The notes: generated from the letters alone by a model not told the origin. 64,000 bases of DNA from Codonopsis lanceolata (GCA_013146195.2 CM028384.1:72205990-72269989), one strand, 5' to 3'. Positions 1 through 12,146 are shown, numbered from the stretch's first letter. A program made the numbers and translations.

Positions 1-59
1 GTCTGATATTTTTTTTCTTTTTAGATTTATGTTTTAGTTTTAAATTTTGTAATTAAGTT

Positions 60-236
60 TAAGTGTTTAACTTTATGATCGGGCCGGGCTTTTTAAGATC
101 AGGCCAATCACAAGCCTAGCGGGGCGGGCCAAAGAGGCCCGACTTTTTCCGGGCCTTCTAAATTGAGGCCCAGGTCCTTAAAAAATCGAGTTGACTAGAT
201 CGGGTCTATGGGCCGGGCTCAATTTTGACAGCTCTA
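60..236. repeat. GC-rich GGGCCGGGC-type repeat, possible hAT-like terminus
   Basis: This block stands out from its AT-rich surroundings by several copies of GGGCCGGGC and its complement, and ends near 236 with TTTTGACAGCTCTA. That end resembles the termini of some plant hAT-type MITEs (TAGAGCTGTCAAAA when read inward). The other end was not found and may lie before the window. A similar GC-rich block occurs at 56640-56780. The identification is tentative. Confidence 0.3.
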
Positions 237-975
237 AAGTCACCAAGTCGTCAAACCGAGTTGAACCAAGTGGTTTGTCTCGATTTTGTGGCTTATATGG
301 CTCAACTCGGTTTTAAGTTTTTGAAAAAACCAAGCGGTTCGGTTAGACTCGTGGTTTGGTCTTCCAAGTCTAGTCAAACCGGACCAAAATTTTGAGTCGA
401 ACTATCGAGCCAAACCACTAAACCATGATTAGATCTTACTGTTTATTATCAATGAGAAATCATATAGTCTATTTTATTATATCATATAAAGACGACTTCT
501 ATACCTTTAGTATTTTCAGTTTCTCGTATCGTTTTAAATTATGACGATTTCTAGCAAGCACTAGAAATCCTCAATAGGCGCGTTTTGACTTCTTCATACC
601 ATCCCCTCAAACCCTAACCATCACGTACTTTATGTGAAGCCATTTGTTCCAAAAAAAATTGTAAAAATATAAATTTAGGATAATATGAAAATATCAAAAT
701 GATCGTCTTTGTATTAAATTTTTTTCTATTAGATTTTTTTAGCTAGTTTTTTAATTAAAATATTTTGAGTTAGTTTAAAGTTAAAAGCTTAGAGGACTTT
801 CAAAAAGTCAACCCAAACCGAGAAACTAAACCATGGGACCGAACCGAACCAAGTCGAACCATCGTGGTTTGGTTCAAAACTTCATGGTTTAGCTGGGTTT
901 GATTTTTACAAACCGATAACATGCGGTTCAACTCGTATGTTGTCCCAAGTCGAAAAGAAACCATTTACACCCCTA
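237..975. repeat. AACCGAACC-rich repeat, probably a degraded hAT-like element
   Basis: Two blocks rich in AACCGAACC/GGTTCGGTT (about 245-425 and 800-960) flank an AT-rich centre, and the right edge reads TTACACCCCTAG. The arrangement, and the ACACCCCTA end, resemble the better-defined hAT-like elements at 54450-55956 and 62469-63117. No convincing target duplication was found, so both boundaries are approximate. Confidence 0.35.
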
Positions 976-2464
976 GTCTACGACTTGCCAAGATAGTAAG
1001 AACTCTACACTGTTTAGCATCCAAGTGGCACACCCATAAAATTTACTTTTGCATACTTTAAACGATCTACACCCAATGGCTAAGAAACCCAAGTGATGAC
1101 ATTTAATCTGAATCACGAAATCCTATATCTAGCATTTCAGCACTTAAGATCAAGAATAAAACCATTAGAAGTCAAACTTCTTTGTGCGAATTACTTCGAG
1201 TTTGAACTTATAAGGACTTGTACTCTTCATCCATGGACACCCTTATGCCCTGTTCCTTAAAGTAATTCAATGCACAATCATGCCTAGACAACTATTAATC
1301 TAACTTCAAGGGATTACATGGTAACTAGCATGAATGTGATGTAAAAGTTGTTGGTAGGTGTTGTGACAAGTTGGAGGTAGACTATGAATAACGAGAGTTG
1401 GGAAGAATGAGAAATTAGGGATATAGGGAAGGTATATCACACGAACTCATGTGGAGAGTGTAGGCAGCGCCTTCATCGTTTCTTGGTGTAGCCAAGCACA
1501 GGGGTAATATTTCTATAGTTGGATCATTATGAGATTGAGATAATGATGCCCAAGACTTCTTTTATACTTGTGGGTAACCTTGTGGCCAAGGAAAATGGTA
1601 ATATTCATTGCTCCATCAGTAGTCATATAGTCACGAAAGAAGATTCATTGAAGCAATCTGCTTCCACTAAAAGAAATTAGGATACCCTACATGCATGCAA
1701 CTAACCTTGTGTGCTCATGAGAGATTGAGAGTGCCACACTACCAATCACACGTACGGCATAAATTAGCACCGAAAGATTCATCTAGAAACCAGGAAAAAA
1801 AAAAAGAGCACACATTCGAAAACCACCCATTATCGGTCTTTAGTTCTAAGAAAACAGATCTTCAATTTCGACCAGTAGAGTAGTACACATAGACATCCTT
1901 TAAATTCATTTAATTAAATAGTATATGACATCCGTCTAACCCTAAATATAGTTATCAAACAAATATGGTTTTTGTAAACAACCAATCTTTAAGAGCATAT
2001 TGTTTGCTTTAATTGGTAATGTTGTTGAGTTCAAAAAAAAAAAATTGGTAATGTTGTTTTTCTAGTTTTGTATTTCTTTAAGTTACATATTATTTATTTT
2101 TTTCGAGTTTTATGCTTTTGGTCTTTGTAGCTAATGAACTATGTTTAATTTTTAATCATCTTAATTTTAGTTGAAACATTTGGTCTAAATTGATATAAAC
2201 CGATCTATTTGACCTAAGACAAGAGTGAAACCGGAATCGTGAAGGCTCCTTAGCCACGTGTGTCCATTATTAAGTTACTTATTAATAAATTAGTTTCTTT
2301 TGGAGTTTTATGCTTTTGGTGTTTGGAGCTAATGAACTACTACTATGTTTAATAAGTAGTTCACAGTCTACTTATTATGCTTTAATAAGTTGCTCAAGTC
2401 ATCTTGTTCTAAAGCACATTGGCATAGATAATACTCATAATAGTACTAGCAATTTACAAATTAT
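976..2464. other. Intergenic, no gene seen; contains a short direct repeat
   Basis: No convincing coding region was found; open frames here are short and lack recognisable motifs. A segment of about 45 bases beginning AGTTTTATGCTTTTGG at about 2106 recurs at about 2303 with a few changes, both times including GCTAATGAACTA. This is a short dispersed direct repeat of unknown origin. Confidence 0.5.
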
Positions 2465-2604
2465 TCATTGAAAGAGAACACACTCACACGCATACAGAGG
2501 AAAAATTGCACAGAGATAATTGAGCAACTTAGGTGCGATCAATCGGTAGCTTGAAATTGAATATGAACATTGTATGATAGCAAGAAGGAGAGGGGTTTGC
2601 TTAC

Positions 2605-2695
2605 AGAAAGAGCGTTGGACCGGTGTAAATGTCTTCCGGTCACTTGACATGCCCAAGTTCGATATTTGACCGGTGAGGGCACTCGTCGACGCCAT
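2605..2695 (-). pseudogene. Possible first coding exon, transit-peptide-like, rest of gene not found
   Basis: An ATG at 2695 opens a Ser/Thr-rich start (MASTSALTGQISNLGM) like a plastid transit peptide. The frame stays open to a good splice donor (GTAAGC at 2604-2599), giving 30 codons plus one base. Upstream on the same strand lies a CT-rich, CA-repeat leader (2696-2735), typical of plant 5' UTRs. No matching second exon was found further left, where the sequence is AT-rich and repetitive. It may be the start of a gene with a distant second exon or an orphaned exon. The product is not recognised. Confidence 0.35.
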
Positions 2696-2702
2696 ATTCC
2701 TG

Positions 2703-2733
2703 TTGTGTGTGTGTGAGAGAGAGAGAGAGAAGA
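2703..2733. repeat. (GT)n(GA)n microsatellite
   Basis: A GTGTGTGTGTGAGAGAGAGA tract lies just upstream of the possible exon on the - strand. Read in that direction it is a CT/CA-rich leader. Confidence 0.8.
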
Positions 2734-2759
2734 AACTGCTGTAAAGAATCGGTGGTGGG

Positions 2760-3704
2760 AGGATAAAACAGTTTTTGATTATTTTTTTTCAGTTTTTTTT
2801 TTGTCATTTTAGATTCAATCAGTTAACGCTACCGGCTACGTTGTCTTTGGTACGAAACAGACGAATTGCAAGTTCGATCCTATTTTCTCCAATTGGATAA
2901 ATGGCTTGTATTTTGTTCTAAAAAAACAGTCTTTCTTTTCTTTATATTTTGTTCTAAAAATAATTTAACTTTTAATAATAAAAACATTTTAATGCACTTT
3001 ATACAAATAAATAAAATACCTTAAATAATTTGATTTAACGAATATAACTATTATCTATGTTCTTAAATTATTGTCCTAGGTTTGAAGCATTTATCTTTAT
3101 TAATTAAAAAATATGTAATTCGTAATATTTTTTAAAACTTGATTGAAAATTAAAAATTTAAAAGAGATAAAACGATCGAACCAAAGAGTTGAATTTTTCT
3201 TTGGGTTTAGCATGGGACTCCTTTGAGAAATAAAATAAAATTAATGAGGGTTTAAATGGTTTGATTCTATGTGAAATTTTAAATTGAAATTGTGTGTTGA
3301 TGTTTGATTTACATAAAATAAAATCAGATTAATTTGAATAATTTAAAATGTGAATTTAAATAAACCAAATTGAGTTTGACTTTGTGGTTCAACTTGATGA
3401 ATGGTGTTAGTTACTTATAACTAGTTTTTGCACTTGTGCGTTAAACGCACGACATATATTTTTAAATTAAACTATACATAAACAAAATGAATAGAAAAAA
3501 TAAAATTAGAAGATGAACATATATCTCGAAATGAAAATTGATTAACACGTATCATGAAATGAAAATCAAATTATTTTGAATTTTTACAAATCAAAATTGC
3601 TTCAATTCTGCGATTTTGCAAGTTTGTTTTAATGTTTGTATTGTTTTGTTGCACCTTGTGTATCAATATTCTAGATATAATGAAATATGATTAAAATGAC
3701 ATCA
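2760..3704. other. AT-rich spacer, nothing recognised
   Basis: Low-complexity AT-rich sequence with no open frame of interest. It runs up to the target site of the copia element. Confidence 0.5.
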
Positions 3705-3709
3705 TATAC

Positions 3710-4989
3710 TGTTGGTCCCGAAATATGTTCAATCTAGGCTAGAAGGGGGGGTTGAATAGCCTAGTTGTGCTTTTAAAAAAAAAAAAACTTTTTTTAAAAC
3801 ACTCTCAAAGAGTTCTTCTTATCCTCTTAAAAACAATTGTATAAGAAGAGTCAATGCAGCGGAAAATAAAGAGTGAAGAAGTGATTAAAGGCTGTTGTTA
3901 ATGTTACACAGACCCAGCAGCAGACTTAGGCAATAATGATAGAGACAGTAAAGATGAGCAGAAGTAATTCAGGAAATACACAGAATTTAAAAGTGGTTCG
4001 TAATGTGAATAGTACTACGTCCACTACCAAAGTGGTTAGCTTTGGATTTTAAAAGGTGCACTTGTTTATCCACTAGGTGTGAGGGTAAGATCACTAATGG
4101 ATCGTGTACAAAATTAGTTTTCAACCAAGTGTTTAATGATGAGAGAAACAATCAATGAATAATTGTTCTCTCAAGTGCTAAACTAAAGAACAGTTTAAAG
4201 CAAACTAGAAGAAGCTGAAACAAAGTTAAGACTGGCAGATCTGCAGCTTCAGGAAGTTTGGTGAAGTGTTAGTTCTTGTCCTTTTGATCTCTTGAATGCT
4301 TGAGTTATGAAGATGAAACTTGAGTATTGAATGTGCAAGAGATTGTTGTTTCTTCAGATCTTTATGACTTGAATATATACCAGAGGAGATCCTTCGGACC
4401 GTTGGACTGATAGTGGAAAGCTTGTGTCCAACAATATAATTCATTTAATGCATTTCGGCGCATTGTAAGATGAGTACAGCAGCAGACATCAGTGAATGCA
4501 GTGATTGCAGAGGCAGACATTCCTAAACAGAGTAAGGTTTCAGCTCATAGGAGTTACAGCTTTGAAAGTCTTCTTAGCCAAATGAGGTAATGTCTTCAGT
4601 CTTCATGATTTAGGAGACAGTCTGGACAGTTGTCTCTGAAGCTAGATAGTTGACTTCTTTGGAGGGAAATCGGATGAAGATAAATTGAATATTATTTGAC
4701 TAGATATTAAAAATATCTAGATCAAATAACATGTGACCTTATTCCACGTGTTTGGCTGAACTTGATTTTGAGCTTGAGCAGACTTCCAAGTCTGCTGTTT
4801 GAACTGTGCTTTCAAAGCTTCTGTTGAAGCATGTTGGTCCGCACCTTGGAGAAACTAACACTAAACTAGTTCTAATACACCCTTGATTCTAAGACAGTTG
4901 TCACACTAACCGGTACGCATACCTATTAGCCACTGTGCTATAGAATCAGAAGATGACTCAACCAAATCTAGAACTTATGAGGGTCAACA
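3710..4989 (-). repeat. 3' LTR of the copia element
   Basis: This 1280-bp repeat begins TGTTGGTCCCG and ends GGGTCAACA on the + strand. It matches 15579-16844 along its whole length. It keeps about 20 bases (near 4326-4350) that the right LTR lacks, and differs in an A/T homopolymer near 3773. Confidence 0.95.
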
Positions 4990-5001
4990 ATCTCCTCCTA
5001 T
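4990..5001 (-). other. Polypurine tract
   Basis: Read on the - strand, the bases directly before the 3' LTR are AATAGGAGGAGAT, a purine run in the position where plus-strand DNA synthesis is primed in LTR retrotransposons. Confidence 0.8.
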
Positions 5002-5391
5002 TTGGTTGATGTCATCATCTCAGCTACTAGCAGACTTTGAATCATGCACTGAGATAATAATATGTCTTAAAGAAAATTTTATATAGAAAAGTAGACATGC
5101 CTCTCAGAACAGAAGTCTTGGTAGAGAGATAGCTAAACTAGGTACTTACAATGTAAAGAGTAAGAAGATCAAGTACAAAGTTTGAACAAGGTTTAAATCT
5201 TAACAAGAAGCAGAATATAAGCAATTTAAAGATTTAAACGCGAAGTTTGGACAGGATCAGAAGATAGAGCATGTAATCTTAATCCAAAATATATTACATC
5301 TATAAGTTAAACAAGATGTTTAACAACAGAGTTTTGCAAAAGCAAAGTTTGAATCATAAAAGTTAGATTAGAAGAGAAGAGATATACCATG

Positions 5392-6508
5392 TCACAATAG
5401 GTTAGGTTGAGATTCGCGGCGTTCTAAGTAGTCACCAACCCAAATTCTGATACGGTCGTTGAGGCGATCTCGCAGTCTGTTCTGTTCTTCAATAAGTGTT
5501 TGATTCAAATGATGAGTAGCTCGCTCCTCCATGATGGCAGCAACCTTTTGTTGTTCAGCGGCAGCAGCCTTTTGGTTGGCACACTCAACGTGCCGAACAG
5601 CAGTGAAGTCAGGAATAACGCGCTCAGCAATGATTGCGCGGGCCAGGGAAGTCCGGAGTTCATCAAAAAGTTCGCTGATGCTGATCTGCTGAGAGTGGAG
5701 CATGCCCATCAGCGACTCTTGCTGGTTTTGAAGGAGGAATGAGAAGTGAAAGCTTGAGCAGTGTCATTCACAAGCTGCTCAACGATCTTCCAAAGATCAA
5801 AAATAGTGGCGTGGGTAGCGTTCAAGCCATAGCTGAGCACATCTAGCTATTGTGCCATGGAAGAGACCGTGCCGTTGAAACGCTCAAGTTGGGCTTGATT
5901 GGCTCGAAGGAGGTCAAGAAGAGCAGGGTCAGCATAGTTGGAAGGAAGGGGTTGAGGGATAAGGTTGACGGGGATGAAGGTGTCAGCCGGGTTAGGAGGT
6001 GGAAGTGGAGGAAGAAGCAGGGTTGTGGTCAACAGGGTTAGATGGTGGAGGAGGAGTAGAAGGTTTGGGGTCTAGTTCCATGTCAGTGTCCGAATCACTG
6101 TCAGGGGGAGAGGAATGGGAAGAAGAGATTTCAAGAAATGAGGAAGGGAAAGGAGATTCGGGAAGAAGAATGAAATTTGGAGGAAATGAAGTAAAGATAT
6201 CAGAAAATGAGCTAAGTTCAAATAGGAACTTATAGGTGGCAGAAGAGATAGAGGGGAAAAGAATTTGGTAGAGGGCAGCAGAGATGGAGATGGGTTTGAG
6301 GTATTGAGTAATAGGGGGGAAAGTTCTGGAAGGAATGAAGTTTGGTAGAGAAGAGAAGAGATGTGAGGGTCAAGAGAAGAGAAGGCTTCTGATATAGAGA
6401 AGGATAGGGCATAGGTAGAGGGAGTAAAAGTATGGATGATGGCTAAAAAAGATTCGGGGAAAATAGAAGAGATGGGTTCAAGAGAAGAGGGTGGAGAAGA
6501 GATGACTT
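5392..6508 (-). pseudogene. C-terminal remains of the extra (post-pol) ORF, coiled-coil rich
   Basis: Open stretches in different frames continue the extra ORF: 6548-6072 (Ser/Pro/Leu-rich), 6032-5847 (Pro-rich, then a helix with LLDLLRANQAQLERF) and 5709-5392 (105 residues, Ala/Glu/Arg-rich, predicted coiled coil ending near RIRIWVGDYLERR). Frame changes near 6800 and again around 6075-6030 and 5850-5710 break what was probably one long protein. No catalytic motif is visible. A coiled coil at the end of a Ser/Pro-rich linker fits a structural or oligomerising role, but that is inference. Confidence 0.55.
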
Positions 6509-7891
6509 CTAGAGTGGCTGGAAGAGGTGAAGAAGGTTGGGGAGCCACAGACTTCTTGCGAAGTCTGCGTTTCTTCTTCTTAGGAGGGGAAGAGATAAGC
6601 TCCTCCTCAACAATAACAGGGGTTGCTGAGGGAATGGGAGAAGAAATTGTGGATGGCTCCTCCCCAACAGCAGCAGGGGCTGTTGAAGAAGTGAGAGGTG
6701 GAGATGTGGAAGAGATAGGAGAAGAACAGGGTGGTTCAAAGGGGATGAAGGGTTCTGAGGGTTCGAAGCGTTTGGTCTTACGTTTTCGGGGGCGAAGAAA
6801 GCTGGTTTTGGATCGGCTTGAGGTTCATCCAGCACGGATGTTGAAATAGAAGCAGTAGGTGCTGAACGCTTCTTTCTTTTAGGGGCAGCAACAGCAGTAC
6901 TTGAAGAAGACTTCTTCGTCTTCTTCTTCTCAGTTGGCTCCGCCTCTCCAGTAGAATGCTTACGTTTGGATTTCTTGGGGAAAGCAGGGTTTGCAGGCGC
7001 ATCTGGCAGACGGCTCGCTAGCAGACTTGCTTGAGCAGCCTTCTGAAGCTTCTTGTCCAACTGTTTTACCATGAAGGCATCCACTGTTGTTTTAGGATTG
7101 ATCTTGAGGATCACCAGTGGAGGAGGATTGAAAGCATGCACCAGAAGTATAGGGGGAAGACCTTGTTGTTCTCGCTTCTCATTTTGTAGCTTATGATGGT
7201 TGATGATAAAGGTGCTTGTGAACTGAACTGCCTTTGAGATTTTCTTCTTCTCAAAGTTCACCAAGTGTTTGAGAAAGGACCTGTTGGAGCGAAGAAGAAC
7301 GTTGATGAGGCGGACAAAGGGCCTCTTCTGCTTGATAGATGCTTGGATAGCATCGATAGCATCGCAGAGCAGCTCAAAGAGTATCTGTGCCCAGTTGAGA
7401 CGGATGTTGAGGATGACGGCAGATATGTACTCAAGTTGGTCCGTAGTCATCACATCGTGTGTCCCGTTCTTGGATATCATGCTCTTATCGAAGAGATGAC
7501 TAATGTAGTAGACATCATCTTCGAAAAGAGTCTGATTCATCTTAGCTTGAGGCTCCTTTGGAGTGTGCTCTCCACACATGTAGGACCAAGCACGATCCTT
7601 CTCAGCAGCAGTGAGAGAAGTAGGTCCATCGAACTCAACGCCAATGGTCTTAGCGATCCGGGAGGCAGTTAGAGAGATAGATATAGTCCGGATAACACCA
7701 GATATGGAGGTTCTTGTCTCATTAATCTTTGCCTTTTGGAAGAATTCCTCTGCCAGAAGGTTGCTGAAGTCCTCGTCCTCTAGCATAAAAAGGGGCAAAA
7801 TCCCAGATTGGTTGAGGTCGTCAACAATTTTGACTCCAGAGGCGTAGGCACGCACAGACGGTTCATCAATGCACATCCCAGAATGATACAT
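6509..7891 (-). CDS. Extra ORF downstream of pol (plant transposon-type protein), 460 codons
   Basis: This is the longest open frame in the window, lying between pol and the 3' LTR on the element's coding strand. The first ATG is at 7891; the frame is open upstream to about 8043 without another ATG. Residues 1-240 form a mixed helical domain (motifs such as SGVIRTISISLTASRIAKTI) resembling the 'putative plant transposon protein' domain in retroelement-carried ORFs. Around 305-350 are several Lys/Arg clusters (KKSKRK, KKKTKK, APKRKKR) like nuclear localisation signals. After about residue 370 the Leu-rich tail is probably a frameshifted reading; another frame there encodes a more credible Ser/Pro-rich continuation. 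Sireviruses can carry an env-like ORF here, but I see no signal peptide or clear membrane anchor. Function unknown. Confidence 0.7.
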   Translation of the reverse strand: MYHSGMCIDEPSVRAYASGVKIVDDLNQSGILPLFMLEDEDFSNLLAEEFFQKAKINETRTSISGVIRTISISLTASRIAKTIGVEFDGPTSLTAAEKDRAWSYMCGEHTPKEPQAKMNQTLFEDDVYYISHLFDKSMISKNGTHDVMTTDQLEYISAVILNIRLNWAQILFELLCDAIDAIQASIKQKRPFVRLINVLLRSNRSFLKHLVNFEKKKISKAVQFTSTFIINHHKLQNEKREQQGLPPILLVHAFNPPPLVILKINPKTTVDAFMVKQLDKKLQKAAQASLLASRLPDAPANPAFPKKSKRKHSTGEAEPTEKKKTKKSSSSTAVAAPKRKKRSAPTASISTSVLDEPQADPKPAFFAPENVRPNASNPQNPSSPLNHPVLLLSLPHLHLSLLQQPLLLLGRSHPQFLLPFPQQPLLLLRRSLSLPLLRRRNADFARSLWLPNLLHLFQPL

Positions 7892-8812
7892 AGATGGAGG
7901 CAGTTTGGGAATAGAAGTGTCAGAGCTCGGAGCTTGTTCAGGAACAGCAGCAGAAGAAGATGTTCCAGCCTTAAATATTTCATGAAGATAAATTAGGGCA
8001 AATACTGAGAAACGTAAGAAACTCGTAGTCTGAGCAAGATACCGTGCTTAAGCCCAGAAATTTACGAATTTCTACATAAGTTTTTAGACACATACATTTT
8101 AACAGGCTAAAGATGCACAGAAGACTGAAATGAATTAAAGATTAAGCGAGAATTTGTAACTAAACTAAGCAAAGAGAGAAATTTTATGAAATAGAGAGAA
8201 AGAATCTGTGAGAAAAGCAAGAAAATTTCATAAACACTCAACAATGGCGGATTCACAGTTTAGAAATCTTTTAAAATGAAAATATGACCTAGAGAAGGAT
8301 TATGGGTTAGATTTGTCTTACCATCGAAGAAGATTGAAAATGAATGAAACAAAAATTCGAGATTTCGTTGCAGATTCCACAGATACGAAGCGAAAAGAAG
8401 GAAGAGGGTTCGAGAGAGAAAGAAGAGCAAAGGACAACTTGAGAGATAAAGGGTTTTGGAAAAGTGAGTTTGAAATTGACAGTTAAGAGGTTTATTTATG
8501 AAAAGCCATGAAATCAGTCATCTGAATCGGTGAAGTGACTTTAAGTCAGACGTCAGTCATTTGAAGTGACTTGATGATTGACGGCTTAAGATAGTCAAAA
8601 AGTGATCTTTTAAAGAATATCTCAACCAATTTTTAATAACAACCCCTTTCAATTTTCACAAATAACCCTCTTAAACTCGGAATTAGAAGACTTACCTTTG
8701 TCTTCGAGTAATTAGCAGAATTAATGTTTTCGCTCTAAGGAAATAAGTCTGCTTAAGATAATTTGTCAAGTCTGCTCAAAATTTTTAAATAAAGAAAGTT
8801 TTAAATTTAAAA
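7892..8812 (-). other. Untranslated stretch between pol and the extra ORF
   Basis: About 0.9 kb of A-rich sequence within the copia element with no domain recognised, apart from the ATG-less upstream extension of the extra ORF (7892-8043). In the coding direction it follows the pol stop. Confidence 0.5.
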
Positions 8813-11800
8813 TTAGGCAGTTGGGTCAAGCATACCAAGCTCTCCCCTTAAATAAGCAAACTTGTCTACTTCCAGTGCTTTTGTGAAGATGTCTGCTAGT
8901 TGGTGTTCAGTTGAAATGTACTTCATGCTTATGCTTCTATTTTCTACATTATCCCTTAGGAAGTGATATCGAACATCGATATGCTTTGTCTTGGAGTGCA
9001 TCACGGGATTGTAGATGATGGAGATTGCTGAGGTGTTGTCACACATGATTGGGCAATCTGCTACTTTGATGTCATAGTCTACTAACTGTTGTTTGATCCA
9101 TAGCAGTTGACAGCAGCAACTCCCAGCAGCAATGTATTCTGCTTCAGTGGTGGAGTTGGAAACGGATGCTTGTTTCTTGCTAGCCCAAGAGACAAGTCTG
9201 TCTCCTAGAAATTGACAAGTTTCATTTGTGTTCTTCCTGTCTACTTAGCAACCAGCATAGTCTGCATCTGAGTAGCCAACTAAGTTGAAGGAGGATTCTC
9301 TTGGATACCAGATACCTAAGTTAGTGGTATCTGATACATACTTGATGATTCTTTTAACTGCAAGAAGATGTGAATCACGAGGGTCTGCTTGAAATCTAGC
9401 ACAAACCCCAACAGCATACACTATGTCAGGTCTGCTAGCGGTAAGGTGGAGCAGAGATCCAATAATTCCCCTATATAAGGTGATATCAACTTTCTTTCCT
9501 TGTAAGTCTTTTGATAGTTTGTATTTAGCAGACATTGGAGTGTCAAAAGTGTTAGCCAATTCCAATCTGAATTGTTTGACTAGTTCTTTAGCATACTTGG
9601 ATTGGCTTATGAAGATTCCTTTGTTTGATTGTTGAATTTAAAGACCTGAAAAGAAGGTGAGTTCTCCCATCATGCTCATCTGAAACTTTCCAGTCATGAG
9701 TGTCTCAAATTGTTTGCACAACTTCTCATTTGTAGAACCAAAGATGATATCATCGACGTATATTTGCACCAGCAGCGAATGACCTTTATGCTTGAGAATA
9801 AAGAAAGTAGTGTCGATCTTTCCTCGCACAAATACTTGTTCTATCAAGAACATGGATAGTGTCTCATACCAGGCACGAGGAGCTTGCTTAAGACCATGGA
9901 AGGCCTTCTTAAGCTTGTAAACATGAGTCTATTTCCCTTTTTCCACAAAACCTGGAGGCTAAGTGACATAAACAGTCTCTTGAAGATCACCATTAAGGAA
10001 AGCACTCTTGACGTCCATTTGATATAGCATAAAGTCCTTGTATGTAGCATAGGCTAAAAAGATCCTGATAGCTTCTAACCTTGCTACTGGAGCAAAAGTT
10101 TCATCATAGTCGATTCCTTCTTCTTGTCTATATCCTTGTGCAACGAGTCTGGCTTTGTTTCTTATGATGTTCCCATCTTCATCCTTCTTGTTCCTGAACA
10201 CCCATTTTGTGCCAATGATGGTGTGATCGGCTTGTCTTGGGACTAGCTTCCATACTTGACATCTTTCGAACTGCTAAAGTTCCTCTTGCATAGCTTCTAC
10301 CCAACTTGGATCTTGTAAGGCTTCATCAATCTTTTTCGGCTCTTCTCCAGAAACAAATGCAACACAGAACATACATTTATTTCTGGAAGATCTTCTAGTC
10401 CACACTCTTACATGAATGTCACCAATGATTTGAGAAATTGGGTAGTCATTACATGTTCTTGTAATAGCAGGAATGTGATTCACTACTGGTTCTTCATGAA
10501 GAGGTTCAGGAGGAGGACTGAGAGGAAAGTCAACTGTTTCTTGAGAAGAGTGAGGTTCAGGATTGGATTCATAGGTGAGTTGAAGAATAAGATTTTGAGG
10601 TTCAGAAGCGATTGGCTCTGGATTTATGTTATCATGAGCAGAGTTGAGGTCTTCTGGTGAATCATTTGAGAAATGATGGTTAGGAATATTTGAGTGAGTT
10701 GCTGGAGCTGGATTTGGTGTTTGAGAAGTTGAAGATTGGGAGGTACATGTCTTAACATTAACAAAATCATCAGCAACATTTGGAGCCACGTATGACTCTA
10801 ACAAATCAAATTCATCAAATGAAACATGAATGGATTCAACAATTTTTAAAGATCTTTTGTTGAAAACCCTATAAGCTTTGGAGTGTAAGGCATAGCCCAG
10901 AAATACACCTTCGTCGGATTTGTTATCAAATTTGCTTCTATAATCATTACCATTATAGATCACAAAGCATTTGCAACCAAAGATTTTGAAAAATCCAATA
11001 TTTGGGGCTTTACCTCTCCAAAGTTCATATGGTGTTTTACCGTGAAATTTGTTGATTAGTGATCGGTTCTGAGTGAAGCATGTTATATTGACGGCTTCTG
11101 CCCAGAAGTACTTGGACAGCTTTGCTTCGGCGAGCATAGTCTTAGCAGCTTCGATAAGAGTTCTGTTTTTCCTATCTGCTACATTGTTTTGCAATGGAGA
11201 TCAAACAACAGAGAAGTTGTGACCGATGTCATGATCATCACAGTACTTTGCTATTCCATTATTGGTGAATTTAGTTCCATTGTCTGATCAAACATCACTG
11301 ATTTCATCGAGCTTTTGAGTTTGTAGTCTTCTGAACAATGATGTGAGGATGTCATAAGTGTGATCTTTAGAAGACATCATCTCTGTCCAAGTATATCTTG
11401 TATAATCCTCTACTACGACTAGAGTGTATCTATGACCACCATAGTTGATAGTAGTCACAGGCCCGAAGAGATCCATGTGAAGAATTTGCAAAGGTCTAGT
11501 AGTTGCAAGATCTTATTTGCTTTTAAAAGAGGCTTTTGAAAGCTTTCCTAGCTGACAAGTTTTGCATATATGATCATGATCAGCAGAAACTTTTGGCATT
11601 CCTCTCACCAACCCTTCTTTGGATAGCTTTGATAAGTATTTGAAGTTCAAATGGCTGGGACGCTTGTGCCACAACCAACTTTTGTCTTGAGCAGAGTTTG
11701 CCACATGACATAGATTAACAGCCTTTCCATAGGCGTTCAAATCTATCACATAGATATTTCCTTGTTTGTGTCCAGTTACTAGTGTTGAGCATGAGTCTGA

Positions 11801-12099
11801 ATTATTTATGTCACATCTATTTGAGGAGAATTGGCATACGAGTCCTTTATCACAGAATTAAGAGATACTCAATAGATTGTGCTTCAAGCCTTCTACTAGA
11901 GAGACTTTTCCTATAGAGAAATTCCCACGAATGATAGATCTGTAACCAATGGTTCTTCCTTTAGCATTGTCCCCAAAAATGACTGGGGTCCTTCCGCTTC
12001 AGTAATATTTAAAAGAAGACATGATTCTCCGGTCATGTATCTTGAGCAGCCACTGTCTAGATACCATACATCTTTCTTTTCTGAACTTGTAGCTGCCAT
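8813..12099 (-). pseudogene. Copia pol polyprotein (protease, integrase, RT, RNase H), several stops
   Basis: Domains run in copia order. Protease: WYLDSGCSRYMTG near 12065, with the catalytic DSG. Integrase zinc-binding domain: WHKRPSHLNF...CKTCQLGK at about 11670-11535. Integrase core: first Asp in LHMDLFGP (about 11478), second in SDNGTKF (about 11275), third position NVADRKN (about 11180) with Asp where Glu is expected. Reverse transcriptase: GYRQEEGIDYDETFAPVARL (about 10135) through the catalytic YVDD (about 9755). RNase H: GYSDADYAG (about 9260) and the C-terminal half ending at 8813 with DIFTKAL. From 11749 onward the frame is constant, but in-frame stops occur near 11510, 11285, 11204, 10271, 9956, 9929, 9635 and 9242; the protease lies in another frame. 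Several stops fit C-to-T decay. Confidence 0.93.
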
Positions 12100-12146
12100 G
12101 AAGCATATCTGAGATATAGAAATAAGTAAATCATGGTCCCCTTTAT

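Noticed and set aside
6072..7996. Several + strand frames (e.g. 6436-6849, 7265-7672) opposite the extra ORF
   Set aside because: They are antisense shadows of the biased Lys/Ser/Pro-rich coding sequence on the - strand.
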